Origin: Elmis aenea
Taxonomy: Eukaryota; Arthropoda; Insecta; Coleoptera; Elmidae
NCBI GenBank assembly: GCA_947652605.1
Contig: OX393577.1
Coordinates: forward strand, 51,745,494 to 51,809,493
Direction of reading: 5' to 3'
Length of the DNA: 64,000 bases
Notes under the pieces: model-generated
Told to the model about the DNA's origin: nothing
Databases searched by the model: none
The model's input: only the letters and a program-made list of their open reading frames with translations
Translations under genes and position numbers: made by a program
Part shown: in pieces, positions 44,991 to 55,752 of the stretch
Numbering within the stretch: position 1 is the first letter of the stretch
How the letters are laid out: each line of letters starts with the position of its first letter

Positions 44991-46510
44991 TATAAATTAA
45001 AATTTAGCTATCACAATTTTATGGCAAAAATCTATTAAACTTTTTTTTTTAAGTTTGTGTATTAGCAACGATAGACGAGAAGTTTGAGTTTAAAAATGTT
45101 GGTCAATTTCGGTTTATTCTTGTATGACACAAGCCATAGAATTTAAAACTAAACAATATCTTTTTAAAAAATATACTCCCAAGTAGCAAAATTTTGTCTT
45201 AATTAACCAACCTTGTATTTTTATTATTTACGGAAATAGTAACAGTGCCCCATCAAAACTGTAACAACCTGTACGTACGACTGTCTCATCGTATACCGCC
45301 AAGCATTTTAAAGGATATGCATATCTACACCAGCAAATTATTTTTGTTGTAACAAATTTAAATTCCCAACAATTTTTTAGACGTTCGGCTTAATTTGTGT
45401 GAAAGTAGGACAATCTACATTATTTTATGAATTTTAGGAAAACTCACAAAACAATACTAAGGAACGTTGAAAAGTTCTCATCATTAAGCATTTTGTACTC
45501 GTTTGTATTCGCCTAATATTAAAAAAGTATTTGTTGTTTAATATTTCACAATAATAATTACAAAATTCATATTTAACAGAGCGACTTCACTGTGTCACAT
45601 TCTATTGACGTTTGAAATAATTTTACATACAGCACAAAATTTATGATTCGATCTAGGAAATTTATAGTTTTAATCTAAAAACCGAACAGATCTATTCCAT
45701 TTTCCGTTGTAAAGGCCCAAGCTTTGTAAATTTCAAATAATGGAGTTATCGCTGACCAAAATCTTGTATGTTTGAAAGATAATCTCGAATCGAAAACCGA
45801 TAATAGAGCCCAAGCCAACATTGAACACCTTTAGCTTTCATTCCTCTGCAAACATGCGGCCTCCTGCTGGTGACAGTTCATCTGAATAGTGTATGATTGA
45901 TGTGGGGTCAATGCAATAGACCGGGGTGTTGATCGCGCCCCAGGAACACCCCTTTGACGTTTATCGAACCCAGCAGACTCGAAAGCTGCAAGAAACGATG
46001 AAGGAAATCGTTGTAAAAAATATATATTTTATACTGACCCATTATTAACAACTTTTTGCTGCATCGGACGTGGAGCGTTATAATTTATAATCGAATACAG
46101 GTTAACCAAGTAATTATTTAAGATTTATGTGTACGTCTCAGCGTATTACTTACGCAAAATGATAATTCGTTTAAACATCATACGATACTGATGTAATAAA
46201 CGTATAAAAATATATACTTTTGTACCTACACTGTGCAATAAATACAGTTATCATTCAATTTACGTAATTACTTGGTTCCGCGTCAATACGATGTAAACGA
46301 AGTTCGGGTAAATGGAACTGTTTAAACAATATCAAACGACTAATACGTTTTCAAAATATGTAAATTTACTCTTATTAAATTTTTAAAAAAATTGTTTACT
46401 AGCAAAAAAATGTAACAAAGTACTGTTTTTTCAAACACGTACCGTTTTTTCCGTTCACGTTGCGGTTTTTAGAAATTGACATTTGGCGAAGGAAGGCTGT
46501 GGTGCATATA
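44991..46510. other. AT-rich DNA with one GC-richer patch
   Basis: At 45830-46010 the base composition is more balanced and includes a short hairpin GGGGTGTT ... AACACCCC (45922-45954). No frame with recognisable protein motifs was found there. The rest shows nothing. Confidence 0.4.
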
Positions 46511-46929
46511 CAGAGTGTCCCAGATAACATTTTCAGGATGGGTATCTCGCTTATAAATATTAGATGAATTATTCTTGAAGATGAGAGGAGGTATAATCTA
46601 TTTTTTAAAGTGCAAAATTCCTCGTTCTTAGGAAGTTGTAAATGTTAATTTTTTTACTCTCATATCTTTTTTGTCTTAAAGCTTAAACATTAGATTAATT
46701 TTATTTGTAAAAAAAGTACCTACCTGAAGATATCAGGTAGGTACTATTTTTTATGAAGAATGAAACTATAATTTTGGATTTTTTAAAATCACTTTTCATT
46801 TTAGAGAAAATAGTAATTCAACATTTTCTCGTAAGTTTTTAACAATAATTTATCCGATGTAAGCAAACCTGTACTGCATCTCTTATAATAAGTGTGAAAC
46901 CCATGCTGGAAATGTTATCTCGAACACTG
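46511..46929. mobile_element. Long-TIR fold-back element C, 419 bp
   Basis: It begins CAGAGTGTCCCAGATAACAT after TA (46509-46510) and ends AAATGTTATCTCGAACACTG before TA (46930-46931). The outer 60 bp or so pair well; inner pairing is weak. At the centre lies a perfect 13-bp hairpin AGTACCTACCTGA / TCAGGTAGGTACT (46715-46727, 46733-46745). No coding capacity. Same terminal signature as elements A, B, D, E and F. Confidence 0.8.
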
Positions 46930-47658
46930 TATATCTTTTAAACCATTTGTATTAACTGAAAAAAAAAATAACAAACAGTTAATTACGCAAATTTGGATTT
47001 ACTTAAATGAGGAATGCTTTTCTCATAAAAGATCGAAATGGGGAATTCCCCGAACCGAAATTGTAACATGGTGTACAGATCTAAAAAGAACTAGGGGATT
47101 CCCCTTTCACGTCTCTAATACACGATGAAAACCGAGAACTGCCGATCTTGAATGAATTGTATTGAGGCCACAAACATTTGTTGCACGAAACGAAAAGGTA
47201 TTTCTTGAAAATGACGCCTCGGTTACATAAAAAAATTCGTATTCAATAAATCCAAGCATAAAATTTTTGGAATTGTGTGTTTGTATAATCTTATAGTTGT
47301 AAATGACCATAGTGTGTTGGAACATTATCACAAAGGTATTTTACGTTTAAGTGGCCAATTTAAACTTTTTTGATATCGAAATATTTAATGTTTTAATTCA
47401 TTACTATTATTTTGAAAATGTTGATCCAAGTGTTATAGCACATTCGTCCTATAAATACATGAAAGTTAAGTAGTAAATTACTGATTTATTAGTTTTATGA
47501 GAAGAATCCTCTTAAAGGATATAAATAACAGTACCTATATCGATGAATTCTAAAAACATTTTTCTACAATATTCGCTTATTTTATTTAGACCACTTTTAC
47601 TAATCTAGTGGCTGATTTTTTTATTAAACAGTTTTCGGCAACATGTAGTTAAATTATA
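46930..47658. other. AT-rich DNA, no feature recognised
   Basis: The minus-strand frame 47107-47331 has no known motif. Nothing else is seen. Confidence 0.45.
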
Positions 47659-48525
47659 CAGGGTGTCACACAAAAAAAAACGCCGCAAGCTGTAACTCTG
47701 TTGTTTGTGGTCCGATTTTGATGAACAAAAAAGTAAATTAAATGGCTCCTCAAATACTATGGACCGAATTGGATTTCGAGTTTTTTCAAGTTCAACTTAA
47801 ATGTCAAACGATAGTCAATTTTTTTTCTTCGAGGGTTACACATTTTTTTTCTGAATTCAATGATAATAAGTTGATTTTAGTGCAAAACTAATAAGAAATA
47901 AAATTAAAGTTTAACAGAAATAATATTTTTGTTTGGGTTTCTTGAAAGCTCCATAGTTTCTCAAATTCTCCTCAAGCCTTTTAAATTTACGAAATTCTGG
48001 AACTTCTCTGTCTGGAAAGCGATTACCGTAAATACGCACGGCTTCGGAACTATTTTTATTGCATTGGAAATACACTTGTAACATATCGGTGAGTAGATTT
48101 TTATCCATAATTTTGTGTTATATAGAAAATTACACCAACAAAAATACCACACTGACGTTTAAATAACATTTGTTGATTAAGATTGTTTTGTTTTCCACGG
48201 GACGCTTGAAAATTTTATGAAACCTAACTTATTTCTTCTGTTAAACTTTTATTTTTATTTCTTATTAGTTTTGCACTAAAATCAACTTATTATCATTGAA
48301 TTCAGAAAAAAAATGTGTACCAGAATTAGTAAAAAAATATAGATGGTGCCATTTGAAAAAAAAAGTTGACTATCGTTTGACATTTAAGTTGAACTTGAAA
48401 AAAAAATTGAAATCCAATTTAGTTTATAGTATTTGAGGAGCCATTTCATTTACTTTTATGGTCATCAAAATCGTACCACAAACAACGGAGTTGCAGCTTG
48501 CGGTGTTTTTTTGTGTGACAGCGTG
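47659..48525 (-). mobile_element. Long-TIR transposon D, internally deleted, 867 bp
   Basis: The left end CAGGGTGTCACAC follows TA (47657-47658). The right end GTGTGACAGCGTG precedes TA (48526-48527). The left arm 47659-47922 and right arm 48231-48525 are reverse complements with scattered substitutions, sharing TTTGACATTTAAGTTGAACT and ATTCAATGATAATAAGTTGA among others. Between them lies a minus-strand reading frame with only the N-terminal domain of a transposase. It is a deletion derivative of an autonomous element of the same general design as element E. Confidence 0.9.
47911..48108 (-). CDS. Truncated transposase, DUF4817-type N-terminal domain only
   Basis: 65 codons from a true ATG (complement of 48106-48108). 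The protein has the pattern of the DUF4817 helix-turn-helix domain found at the N-terminus of insect IS630/Tc1-mariner-like transposases: LTDMLQVYFQCNKNSSEAVR, then IYGNRFPDREVP, then FRKFKRLEENLRNYGAFKKP. The last residues are encoded in the left inverted arm, after which a stop occurs. The catalytic DDE/DDD domain is absent. If translated, it might bind element ends and interfere with transposition, but that is speculation. The frame is uninterrupted despite being cut short. Confidence 0.6.
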   Translation of the reverse strand: MDKNLLTDMLQVYFQCNKNSSEAVRIYGNRFPDREVPEFRKFKRLEENLRNYGAFKKPKQKYYFC

Positions 48526-49945
48526 TATATTATGTAATAGACAATTATGAGAGCTTTTAAGTGGCGTATTTCAAATAAAAATAAGTTTAAAAATAAAATT
48601 TTACACTCGGGTATGTCATAAACAAAGAAATGAAAATCAAGTAACAGTTTTTAAAAAATCTTCCGACACTTTTAAAACTATTTTGTAAAAAGCACAAAAG
48701 CTTTATTTCTTAAAATAAAAACGTTACAAGACTAGGGTAGGAAGCTCTTGGTACACCCTGTATATTTAATCTTGTGTTCAATAGGAATAACTTAAATAAT
48801 TTAAACTTTGCAATCCTTACAATTTTTGTTTTATTTAATAGTGTATTAAAATTATTGTGCAATCATTAATGCTAAAAAATCGATAATGTACATACCAATC
48901 ACTTGAGAAAACAGAATAATATGAAACATTTTCATTCTGTTGTTTTTCACAATGTTTAGAACATAAACTTCATACAATATTGGCCTTAAGCTTGTGAACG
49001 GGCGATGTCTACTTTTAATAATAATATTGAATATTAACAGAACAGTGTTCAGTTTGATTAAACCGGATATTAAATATCGAAACCGATGAACTGATATCGA
49101 ATATATTTTCAGCCACGCCGATAGTTTCTCTAGATTATAAAAATATACCTTTTTGTATGAAGCAAAATTTGTAGGAACTTTTCTATGTTGCATTAGATTT
49201 ACAGTTAAGTTCCTAGCAATTAATTTGTAATATGCTAAAGTGTTGAAGAGTATATACGCTCTTTTTGAGGTTTAATATTGAGTATTCTGTATTTATTTTT
49301 CGTTTTTTGTTTTAGGTGAGCGACACATTTTCCTGATATTAAAATTCCTCCGAGCTTTTGTGTGGTAAGTAGTTTTTAAATAACGCAGTTTTACGAAATG
49401 ATCGGGTCTACCTGAGCATAATGTCATGTAAGAGCTCGCCCGTCTTAAAACTTAAATCGATTTCCATTTTGTATATCATCCCGCTATTTACTTTTTACGA
49501 CTTATTGATAAAGGTTTTAGTAGCACTTAAAACAGAAACATTCGGTAATTTTCAAACATCCCGACGTAAATCGCTTAAAACCGTTATATTATCCGTACCG
49601 TATTGGTTCAGAAAGAATTTTAATGACATGTATTAGTGGCGTCTATCGACGTTGATCTTTTAATAAACCGGGGAAAATACAGGGTGTTCAATTTGCTTGC
49701 AATTTTGTCTTGCTAGTTAAGTATCGATAATCAAAAATGTAATAAGATAAGATCGCTAGCAAAGAGACGACAGTCTTTAAAATGGTCTAGCACGTTGACG
49801 TAAACTCTTTAAAAAAGAGAGGTACTTGGTTTTTTGATTAAACTTTATTATAGATAGTATTTAATTATTGTTTAATTATTATTTATGATATTTTTTTTTA
49901 AATTGAAACTCTTTACCATCCAAGTGGTCAAAAAAAGTTTGTATA
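48526..49945. other. AT-rich DNA with two solo CAGGGTG-type ends
   Basis: A right end GGTACACCCTG (closing at 48760, followed by TA) and a left end CAGGGTGTTCAATTTGC (starting at 49680, after TA) are each without a partner. Text after the second (AAAGAGACGACAGTCTTTAA and following, 49761-49799) resembles 58170-58206, so a diverged arm may exist there. The minus-strand frame 48852-49193 (113 codons) shows no recognisable domain. Confidence 0.4.
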
Positions 49946-50619
49946 CAGGATGCCCATTTTTCTAACCTGTTGTATGGGTAACTCCGTTAATATTAGAGAT
50001 ACAGTAACGTTTAAATTAGCAAATTTGTGCAGAACTTAAAAGGAAATCTGATGCCATTTTCAAATTTGACCTACGTCATCAACTTTTTGAAATAGTTTGA
50101 AAAAACTGAAAAAGGTCTATTTTTTTAAACTTGAATAATTCCGTAACCATATGAGCTAGAATAAAAATAAAAATTGGCTTTTATAGATATTTATACGTAG
50201 ATTTTAAATATGTTGACAAAATTTTCATAGCACTCTCGATTTCCGAGTTATAACCTTATAACACAAACTTGCATTTTTTTAAATGGAAGTCATAGTTGGC
50301 TGTGGCCTCATTAAAAAGGTTATTTTTTTCTCGTTTCAATGATATAAGGTTTGTTATGCTTTACTCTTGTAGTTTTTCTTTAAATAAGCAAAAATCATTT
50401 TACATGTTCACATGTAATAGATGGGAGTTATCCCGTGTTGATGGTCTTTTTTTTTCTCGACGTGACATTTAAGAGTTGTTTATTATTGTTAGTGTAGCAG
50501 TTATTAGCCAGTTACAAATTTTAAAAATAAAACCTCAGAGTTTGTCAAATAAAATTTGTTGTTTGTTATACGTATAAATCTCTCTCTCGTTTTGATCAAA
50601 ATTTTTGTTTGAGTTTATT

Positions 50620-51577
50620 CTAAATTTCAAAAACAATGTTTTCTGATAAAGAAATATCAGGTTTTTTGGTATACACCTTATCTTTAAGCATTCCCCACAA
50701 AAAAAAATCAAGTGGTGTTAAATCCGGTGATCTTGCCGGCCATCTCACAGGGTCATTATTGCCAATACATCTAGGAAAACGATTAGACAGATAATCAGAC
50801 ACAGTTCTTGAATTGTGCGCAGGAGCACCGTCATGTTAAAAATAATTAAAATTTTGCACTAAATGCAACGGAACTTCATCTAATATGATGTTCAGTTCAT
50901 TTTGCAAAAATGACAAATACCGATCACCATTAAAATTTTCATTGTAAAAGTATGGACCAATTATTTTTGTAATAAGTATACCACATCAAACATTTATCGA
51001 AAATATATTCTAATCTCGTCTTTCAATAGTAGGGTGAGGATTATTTTGAGACGATTATTTTGTGTCTGTTGAATATCCCATTATTTGTGAATTTGGCTTC
51101 ATCAGGTACCTACCTAATAAAATTGTGTCAGTAAAATTTGGGTTAGTATTTGTTTCTTCTAAAAACTATCGAGCGTAATTTAATCTTCTTTGTAAATCAT
51201 TAGGATACAAAGTATTGTCAATATTATATGGCTATTATGGGTATTATATGGCTTAAATTAATTGTTTTAAAATCAGTCGAGCCTTTTCAGTTCACACCAC
51301 ATTCAAGGGACAACTCCCGGGTAGATGATGTTGGTTTATAATTTACGTATGCCAGGACTCTCTCTTCATCTTCTTGCTTAAATTTAATTTTCAAACCTTT
51401 GGATTTGGTAAATGACCCGTATTTTTTTAAATTGGTTTCTTATAACGAAAATAATTTCTTTCTTGGTTGCCTCCTTTCCATAAATCTTTGCAAATACATT
51501 TCACTTGAATTTCTACTATTTCCATTACAAGCGTAGTAATAGAAAAACATGTCGTTTTTTTCTTCATTACAAAACAT
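50620..51577 (-). pseudogene. DUF4817-type Tc1/mariner-like transposase relic
   Basis: Minus strand, ATG at the complement of 51575-51577. The N-terminal domain MFCNEEKNDMFFYYYACNGN continues with ERRQPRKKLFSL, then a stop, then YGSFTKSKG. A linker (51427-51240) follows, then a DE-F-TNNG-NRH-type segment carrying a catalytic acidic pair (about 51100-51060), then IIGPYFYNENFNGDRYLSFL (about 50955-50900). After that come HDGAPAHNSRTVSDYLSNRF with the second catalytic aspartate and WPARSPDLTPLDFFLWGMLK with the third acidic site (50802-50680). The frame is broken by several stops and shifts. It ends FEI-stop at 50620, shorter at the C-terminus than I expect for this family; the last seven codons lie in the left arm. 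Confidence 0.85.
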
Positions 51578-52066
51578 TGTTTTTGAAATTTACAATAAAC
51601 TAAATAAAAAAATTTGAACAACACGAGGGAGAGATTTATACGTATAACAAACAATAAATTTTATTTGACAAACTCTGAGGTTTTGTTTTTAAAATTTGTT
51701 ACTGGCTAATAACTGCTACACTAACGATAAGAGACTACTCTTAAATGTCACATCGAAAAAAAAAAGACCATCAACACGGGATAACTCCCATTTATTAGTA
51801 GGCAGTGAACATGTAAAATGATTTTTGCTTATTTATAGAGAAACTACAAGAGTAAAGCATAACAAACCTTATATCATTGAAACGAGAAAAAAATAACCTT
51901 TTTAATAAGGCCACAGCCAACTATGACTTCCATTTAAAAAAATGCAAGTTTGTTCTATAACTCGGAAATCGAGAGTGCTATGAAAATTTTGCTTACATAC
52001 TTAAAATCTATGTATAAATATCTATAAAAGCCAATTTTTATTTTTATTCTAGCTCATATGGTTACG

Positions 52067-52339
52067 CAGTGGTTTCCAACCTGTGGGGCGCGCCCCCCTA
52101 GGGGGGCGCGAGACTGTTGCAAGGAGAGCGCACAGCTGTTACCGAAATATCATTTATGAATATAAACAAATAAAAAGAACTTTATTTACACAAAATATGG
52201 TATATTGTTTTGTAGCCCATTAAATAATTATTATATCTGGACAATAGTTATGAAATTAGATTGTACCGAGAATAAGGGGGGCGCAAAAAGTTTTTTATGA
52301 AAAAGGGGGGCGTAGGTACAAAAAGGTTGGAAACCACTG
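52067..52339. mobile_element. Non-autonomous hAT inserted in the right arm of element E
   Basis: 273 bp with ends CAGTGGTTTCCAACC (52067-52081) and GGTTGGAAACCACTG (52325-52339), a perfect 15-bp inverted repeat. GGTTACG is repeated on both sides (52060-52066, 52340-52346); the eighth position differs (C left, G right), consistent with a hAT 8-bp duplication that has lost one base. The uninterrupted sequence GGTTACGGAATTATT is present in the solo arm at about 18412-18426 and, as complement, in the left arm near 50135-50150. G-rich and C-rich runs lie inside each end. No coding capacity. Confidence 0.92.
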
Positions 52340-52542
52340 GGTTACGGAATTATTCAAGTTTAAAAAAATAGACCTTTTTCAGTTTTTTCAAAATATTTCA
52401 AAAAGTTGATGACGTAGGTCAAATTTAAAAATGGCATCAGATTTCCTTTTAAATTCTGCACAAATTTGCTAATTTAAACGTTATTGTATCTCTAATATTA
52501 AGGGAGTTACCAATACAACAGGTTAGAAAAATGGGCACCCTG

Positions 52543-53617
52543 TATAAGTTGCAAGTCTTAATTACGTAGGTACCCCAATGAATGAATTATTAATCGTTTA
52601 AACAAAGTGCCTTCTTCTGTTTTTTTTTTTAAACTTGAAATTAAAAAACAAAAGCATTAAAATACTAAGTTCTTAGAGCTGCACAACTTTTCCTATTGAA
52701 CCAACTTCGTAGCATTAATAACAAAAAATTAATATAGTCATGAAATCCCCTACCCAGATTGGGGCACACTGTATATTGTTACACGAAACCTGGTGAAAAT
52801 TGGGAATAACAAGTTTTTAACTTTGACATCAGATAGCTGTTATTTGGCGAAATTAATTTCGAGATACAAATTACAAACCGGAAATTTTAAGTTTTTGTGT
52901 TGGCTGACAGCTCAAGTAAGATATATCGTCAGCTTTAAGTATAAGAACGTAATACTGACAAATTGTAATGAAATTTCTATGTAAGTTTCACATTTTGGCC
53001 CTCTATACATTCTTTTCATCAAAGATTTGACTTCTAAAAAGAAATACGTCACCTGCGCGGATTACGTAGCCCGTGAAAAACAATATTGATATTTTAAATT
53101 TTATAAAAGGAACAAGTACTGTACGCGTTTGCCAGTTTATGCTGTTACAAGTAAAGTACATTATGGTGTCGACGTTCTTTAACTGTTTTTGTTTTTAACG
53201 AAATAGCAAAATCTAGAATATAACAGTTTGTCTTGAAAACGAAGAATGATGATTGTCAGTAATTGTTTTCGTAGCAAAACTATGACGTTATCGGATGCTC
53301 ATATCTCTTCAACAATATTTTTAAAGGCAATTTCGAATTATATAAATTGTAAAAGAAAAACATTTTTCAAAATTACAAATCACCTGAAATAAGTGATGGA
53401 TATACAATATTGCATTTTTTACTTTTTTAACGAACAGTATTACAAACTGATCACATCATTTTATTATAACTTTATAGGTTAATTTTCAATTGCACATGAA
53501 TTTTATTTTGTTGATAAATTTTTAAACAACCTCATCTTTCGATTTTTAAGCTTGGGAATATTAGTAACAATATGCGCTGATAATTTTTACTTTTAATATC
53601 CCTTAAATTGAACTATA
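52543..53617. other. AT-rich DNA with one solo CAGTGTG-type end
   Basis: GGGGCACACTG closing at 52771 and followed by TA resembles a right end of the long-TIR group, without a partner. The open frame 52793-52984 has no known motif. Confidence 0.4.
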
Positions 53618-54058
53618 CAGGGTGGTTCACATAGAAAGGCCACCATTGGGATCTCGTAAACTGTAAGAGCTAAGAGAAGTTTAAATTAGACAAATTGTTC
53701 CCCTTTCTGAGAACTATTCAGTGATGCTTTAATGTTTTAAAAAAGTCCCATAGCACGCTAGATAATAAACAAAAATCAAAATTGGCAATAATTTTTAAAA
53801 GTCGTTTATAGTTCGGTTATCTTTGATGGTGCAAAAATATATTTGGAGATAAAGTTATAGATTTTCTTACGCACAGTAAAATTAAAACATTACTCGATAG
53901 CTTTATGGCGCCTTTTTTGGGACTTTTTTAAAACATTAAAGCATCACTGAATAGATCTCCGAAAAAGAAACAATTTGTCTAATTTAAACTTCTTTGTAGT
54001 TTTTACCGTTTACGCTTTACGAAATCCCAATAGTGGCCCTACTTTGTGGACCACCCTG
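53618..54058. mobile_element. Long-TIR fold-back element F, 441 bp
   Basis: It starts CAGGGTGGTTCACATAGAAA after TA (53616-53617) and ends TTTGTGGACCACCCTG before TA (54059-54060). Arms of roughly 155 bp pair well, including TTTAAATTAGACAAATTGTT and TTCAGTGATGCTTTAATGTT in the left arm and their complements near 53930-53990. The central 130 bp are unpaired. No coding capacity. It is a MITE-like member of the same terminal-signature group. Confidence 0.85.
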
Positions 54059-55354
54059 TATGTTATCTTATATCAACAAATTCACAAGTTTTGAGGTGCC
54101 TAGACTCTTTAATTTTCGCGGGCGTATTTGCATGGCAATATCATAAAATTTAAAATTAATTATTAATAACTATGGAGGGTCCCTTTTTTTAAAAATAAAT
54201 TACCAGATGTAAATAGCAACAATTGGGTGTTATTTTAACTTTAATCTACTTTGCAGCAGAACGGTAATAAGTTAGTAAAATGCTCACAAAAATGTGACAA
54301 CTTTTCGTCTTCTATAATATGATATATATGTGTAAAATTTGCAATAACGATATTATTAAAAAAGCTGCATATTGAAAAAGTTTACTTTCTTATTATCAAA
54401 AACTGATCCATCTTTTTTAAGCTATACATGGTAATTTCGAAAACCATTAAAGATAAAAAGATGGTTAAATTGGCAGATTAGTGTTATGTGCATAGTAAGA
54501 ATAAAAATTGGAAATTTTAAAATTGTGTCCATTTTCTGAAGTCCTGAAAAAACTAAAAACTTCGAGTTGATAAGGTAATGTTTGCTTATTAATAATAAAA
54601 TAGACAAAGCCAAGATGTTGCTAAACATGTTAGATCTATGAGCTATATCTCGAGAATGGCTTTAGATGTTTAATTTAGCTTTTTATTTAAGGTGCTCTTT
54701 ATAAATTCGAATCAACTATATTTTGATTGTAACGTCCTTGATAACCGGATATATTGCTAAAATTCTTTATATTTTTACATTTTTCTAAACTTCACAATAC
54801 GAGTAAATGGTACCTACCCGTACTATAAAAATCCATTATGGCGCCTATAAAAAGTAATTAAGTTGACTATCGCATATCAAAAACTAATTAGACAATTTTA
54901 GCAACACCGTGCTTAACCTACGAATATTATATTTCCAATTTCTAATGTTGATAACAAAAAGGTTTTAGTTTAAATTTAAAATTGAATGACCCAAAATTAA
55001 GACACAAATATTGGTCTTTATTCCCACTAAACACTGCGATACTGCGAACATATTCCTTGGCTAATTTAACCATGCTTTTATCTCTCACGGTTATTGAGAT
55101 CCCCATGTCCTTTATGTTAAAACACACACTTTATACATGTGAACGAGTTTATTTTATTAAATATTATGTAATTTAATCTTAATTGCGAGGAAATTATGGA
55201 AGTTTTAATGGTTTATTGAAATTGTTTTTGAATACAGCTGTGACCAGGTTGCTCGACAATTAGTTTGGTTGCTGCGATAATTGTGTCGATTTTTAAACAC
55301 GTGTCCTTACTGCGTACGCAGGTTGTCAAGTAAAAATAGTTATTTATGTATCAA
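54059..55354. other. AT-rich DNA, no feature recognised
   Basis: Short frames at 54422-54628 (minus), 54942-55127 (minus) and 54982-55176 overlap without recognisable motifs. Nothing else is seen. Confidence 0.45.
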
Positions 55355-55451
55355 GGCCAAAACGTGTAACTTTTTCGGCCGCGTCTGGTTTGCTGGCCGA
55401 GACGTAGTCGAGGCCAGCAAACAGACAAGGCCGAAAAAATACGTTTTGGCC
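55355..55451. repeat. GC-rich hairpin with TTTTTCGGCC arms
   Basis: The left arm 55355-55398 (GGCCAAAACGT ... TTTTTCGGCC ... TTTGCTGGCC) and right arm 55412-55451 are reverse complements with a few mismatches and a 4-bp length difference. The 13-base loop GAGACGTAGTCGA is itself partly palindromic. The GC content stands out from the AT-rich surroundings. Probably a fold-back MITE. Confidence 0.8.
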
Positions 55452-55467
55452 GAGGTGCATATTACAT

Positions 55468-55752
55468 TTTTTGTGCGATCGAATTAAAAACAATTTAAAT
55501 TTTTAGTAATTTTCAAAATTATAGGTTAAAAACTACGTGACATTCTGTCACTGACAGATGACGGCGTATGTACTGCATTACCGGACCTCTCCTTAGCAAC
55601 GGCCGTAAAAGTTACTTTTCAGGCCGTTGCTAAGGGTAACGGCCTGAAAAGTAACTTTTACGGCCGTTGCCAAGCATAGGGCCGGTAATGCAGTACTTCA
55701 TGGTTCCTAACGCGTCTGTCAAACAGCTGTTTCTAGGACGATCGCACAAAAA
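55468..55752. repeat. Fold-back element with 59-bp near-perfect inner arms
   Basis: The outer ends TTTTTGTGCGATCG (55468-55481) and CGATCGCACAAAAA (55739-55752) pair perfectly. The inner arms 55570-55628 and 55638-55696 match at 55 of 59 positions around a 9-base spacer, including CGGCCGTAAAAGTTACTTTT and GTACTGCATTACCGG. The segment between outer and inner pairs is only loosely complementary. It lies 16 bp after the preceding hairpin. No coding capacity. Confidence 0.8.

Larger units (their letters stand above)
49946..52542 (-). mobile_element. Long-TIR transposon E with about 700-bp inverted arms, 2597 bp
   Basis: The left end CAGGATGCCCATTTTTC follows TA (49944-49945) and the right end AAAATGGGCACCCTG precedes TA (52543-52544). 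The left arm 49946-50642 (697 bp) pairs with the right arm 51571-52542. The right arm is longer only because a 273-bp hAT plus its 7-bp duplication sits in it; without these it is 692 bp. Between the arms is a decayed minus-strand transposase whose ATG is at the inner edge of the right arm. A solo arm of the same family is at 18205-18619. TA flanks and transposase type place it near Tc1/mariner (IS630). Arms of this length are unusual for that group, whose repeats are commonly tens of bases to a few hundred. Confidence 0.92.

Noticed and set aside
45830..46010. Conserved exon in a GC-balanced patch
   Set aside because: No frame shows recognisable protein motifs and no splice pair was convincing.
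49316..49364. 49-bp internal exon flanked by TTTTGTTTTAG and GTAAGT
   Set aside because: Both splice signals look good, but the segment is open in only one frame, is very short and has no recognisable partner exons.
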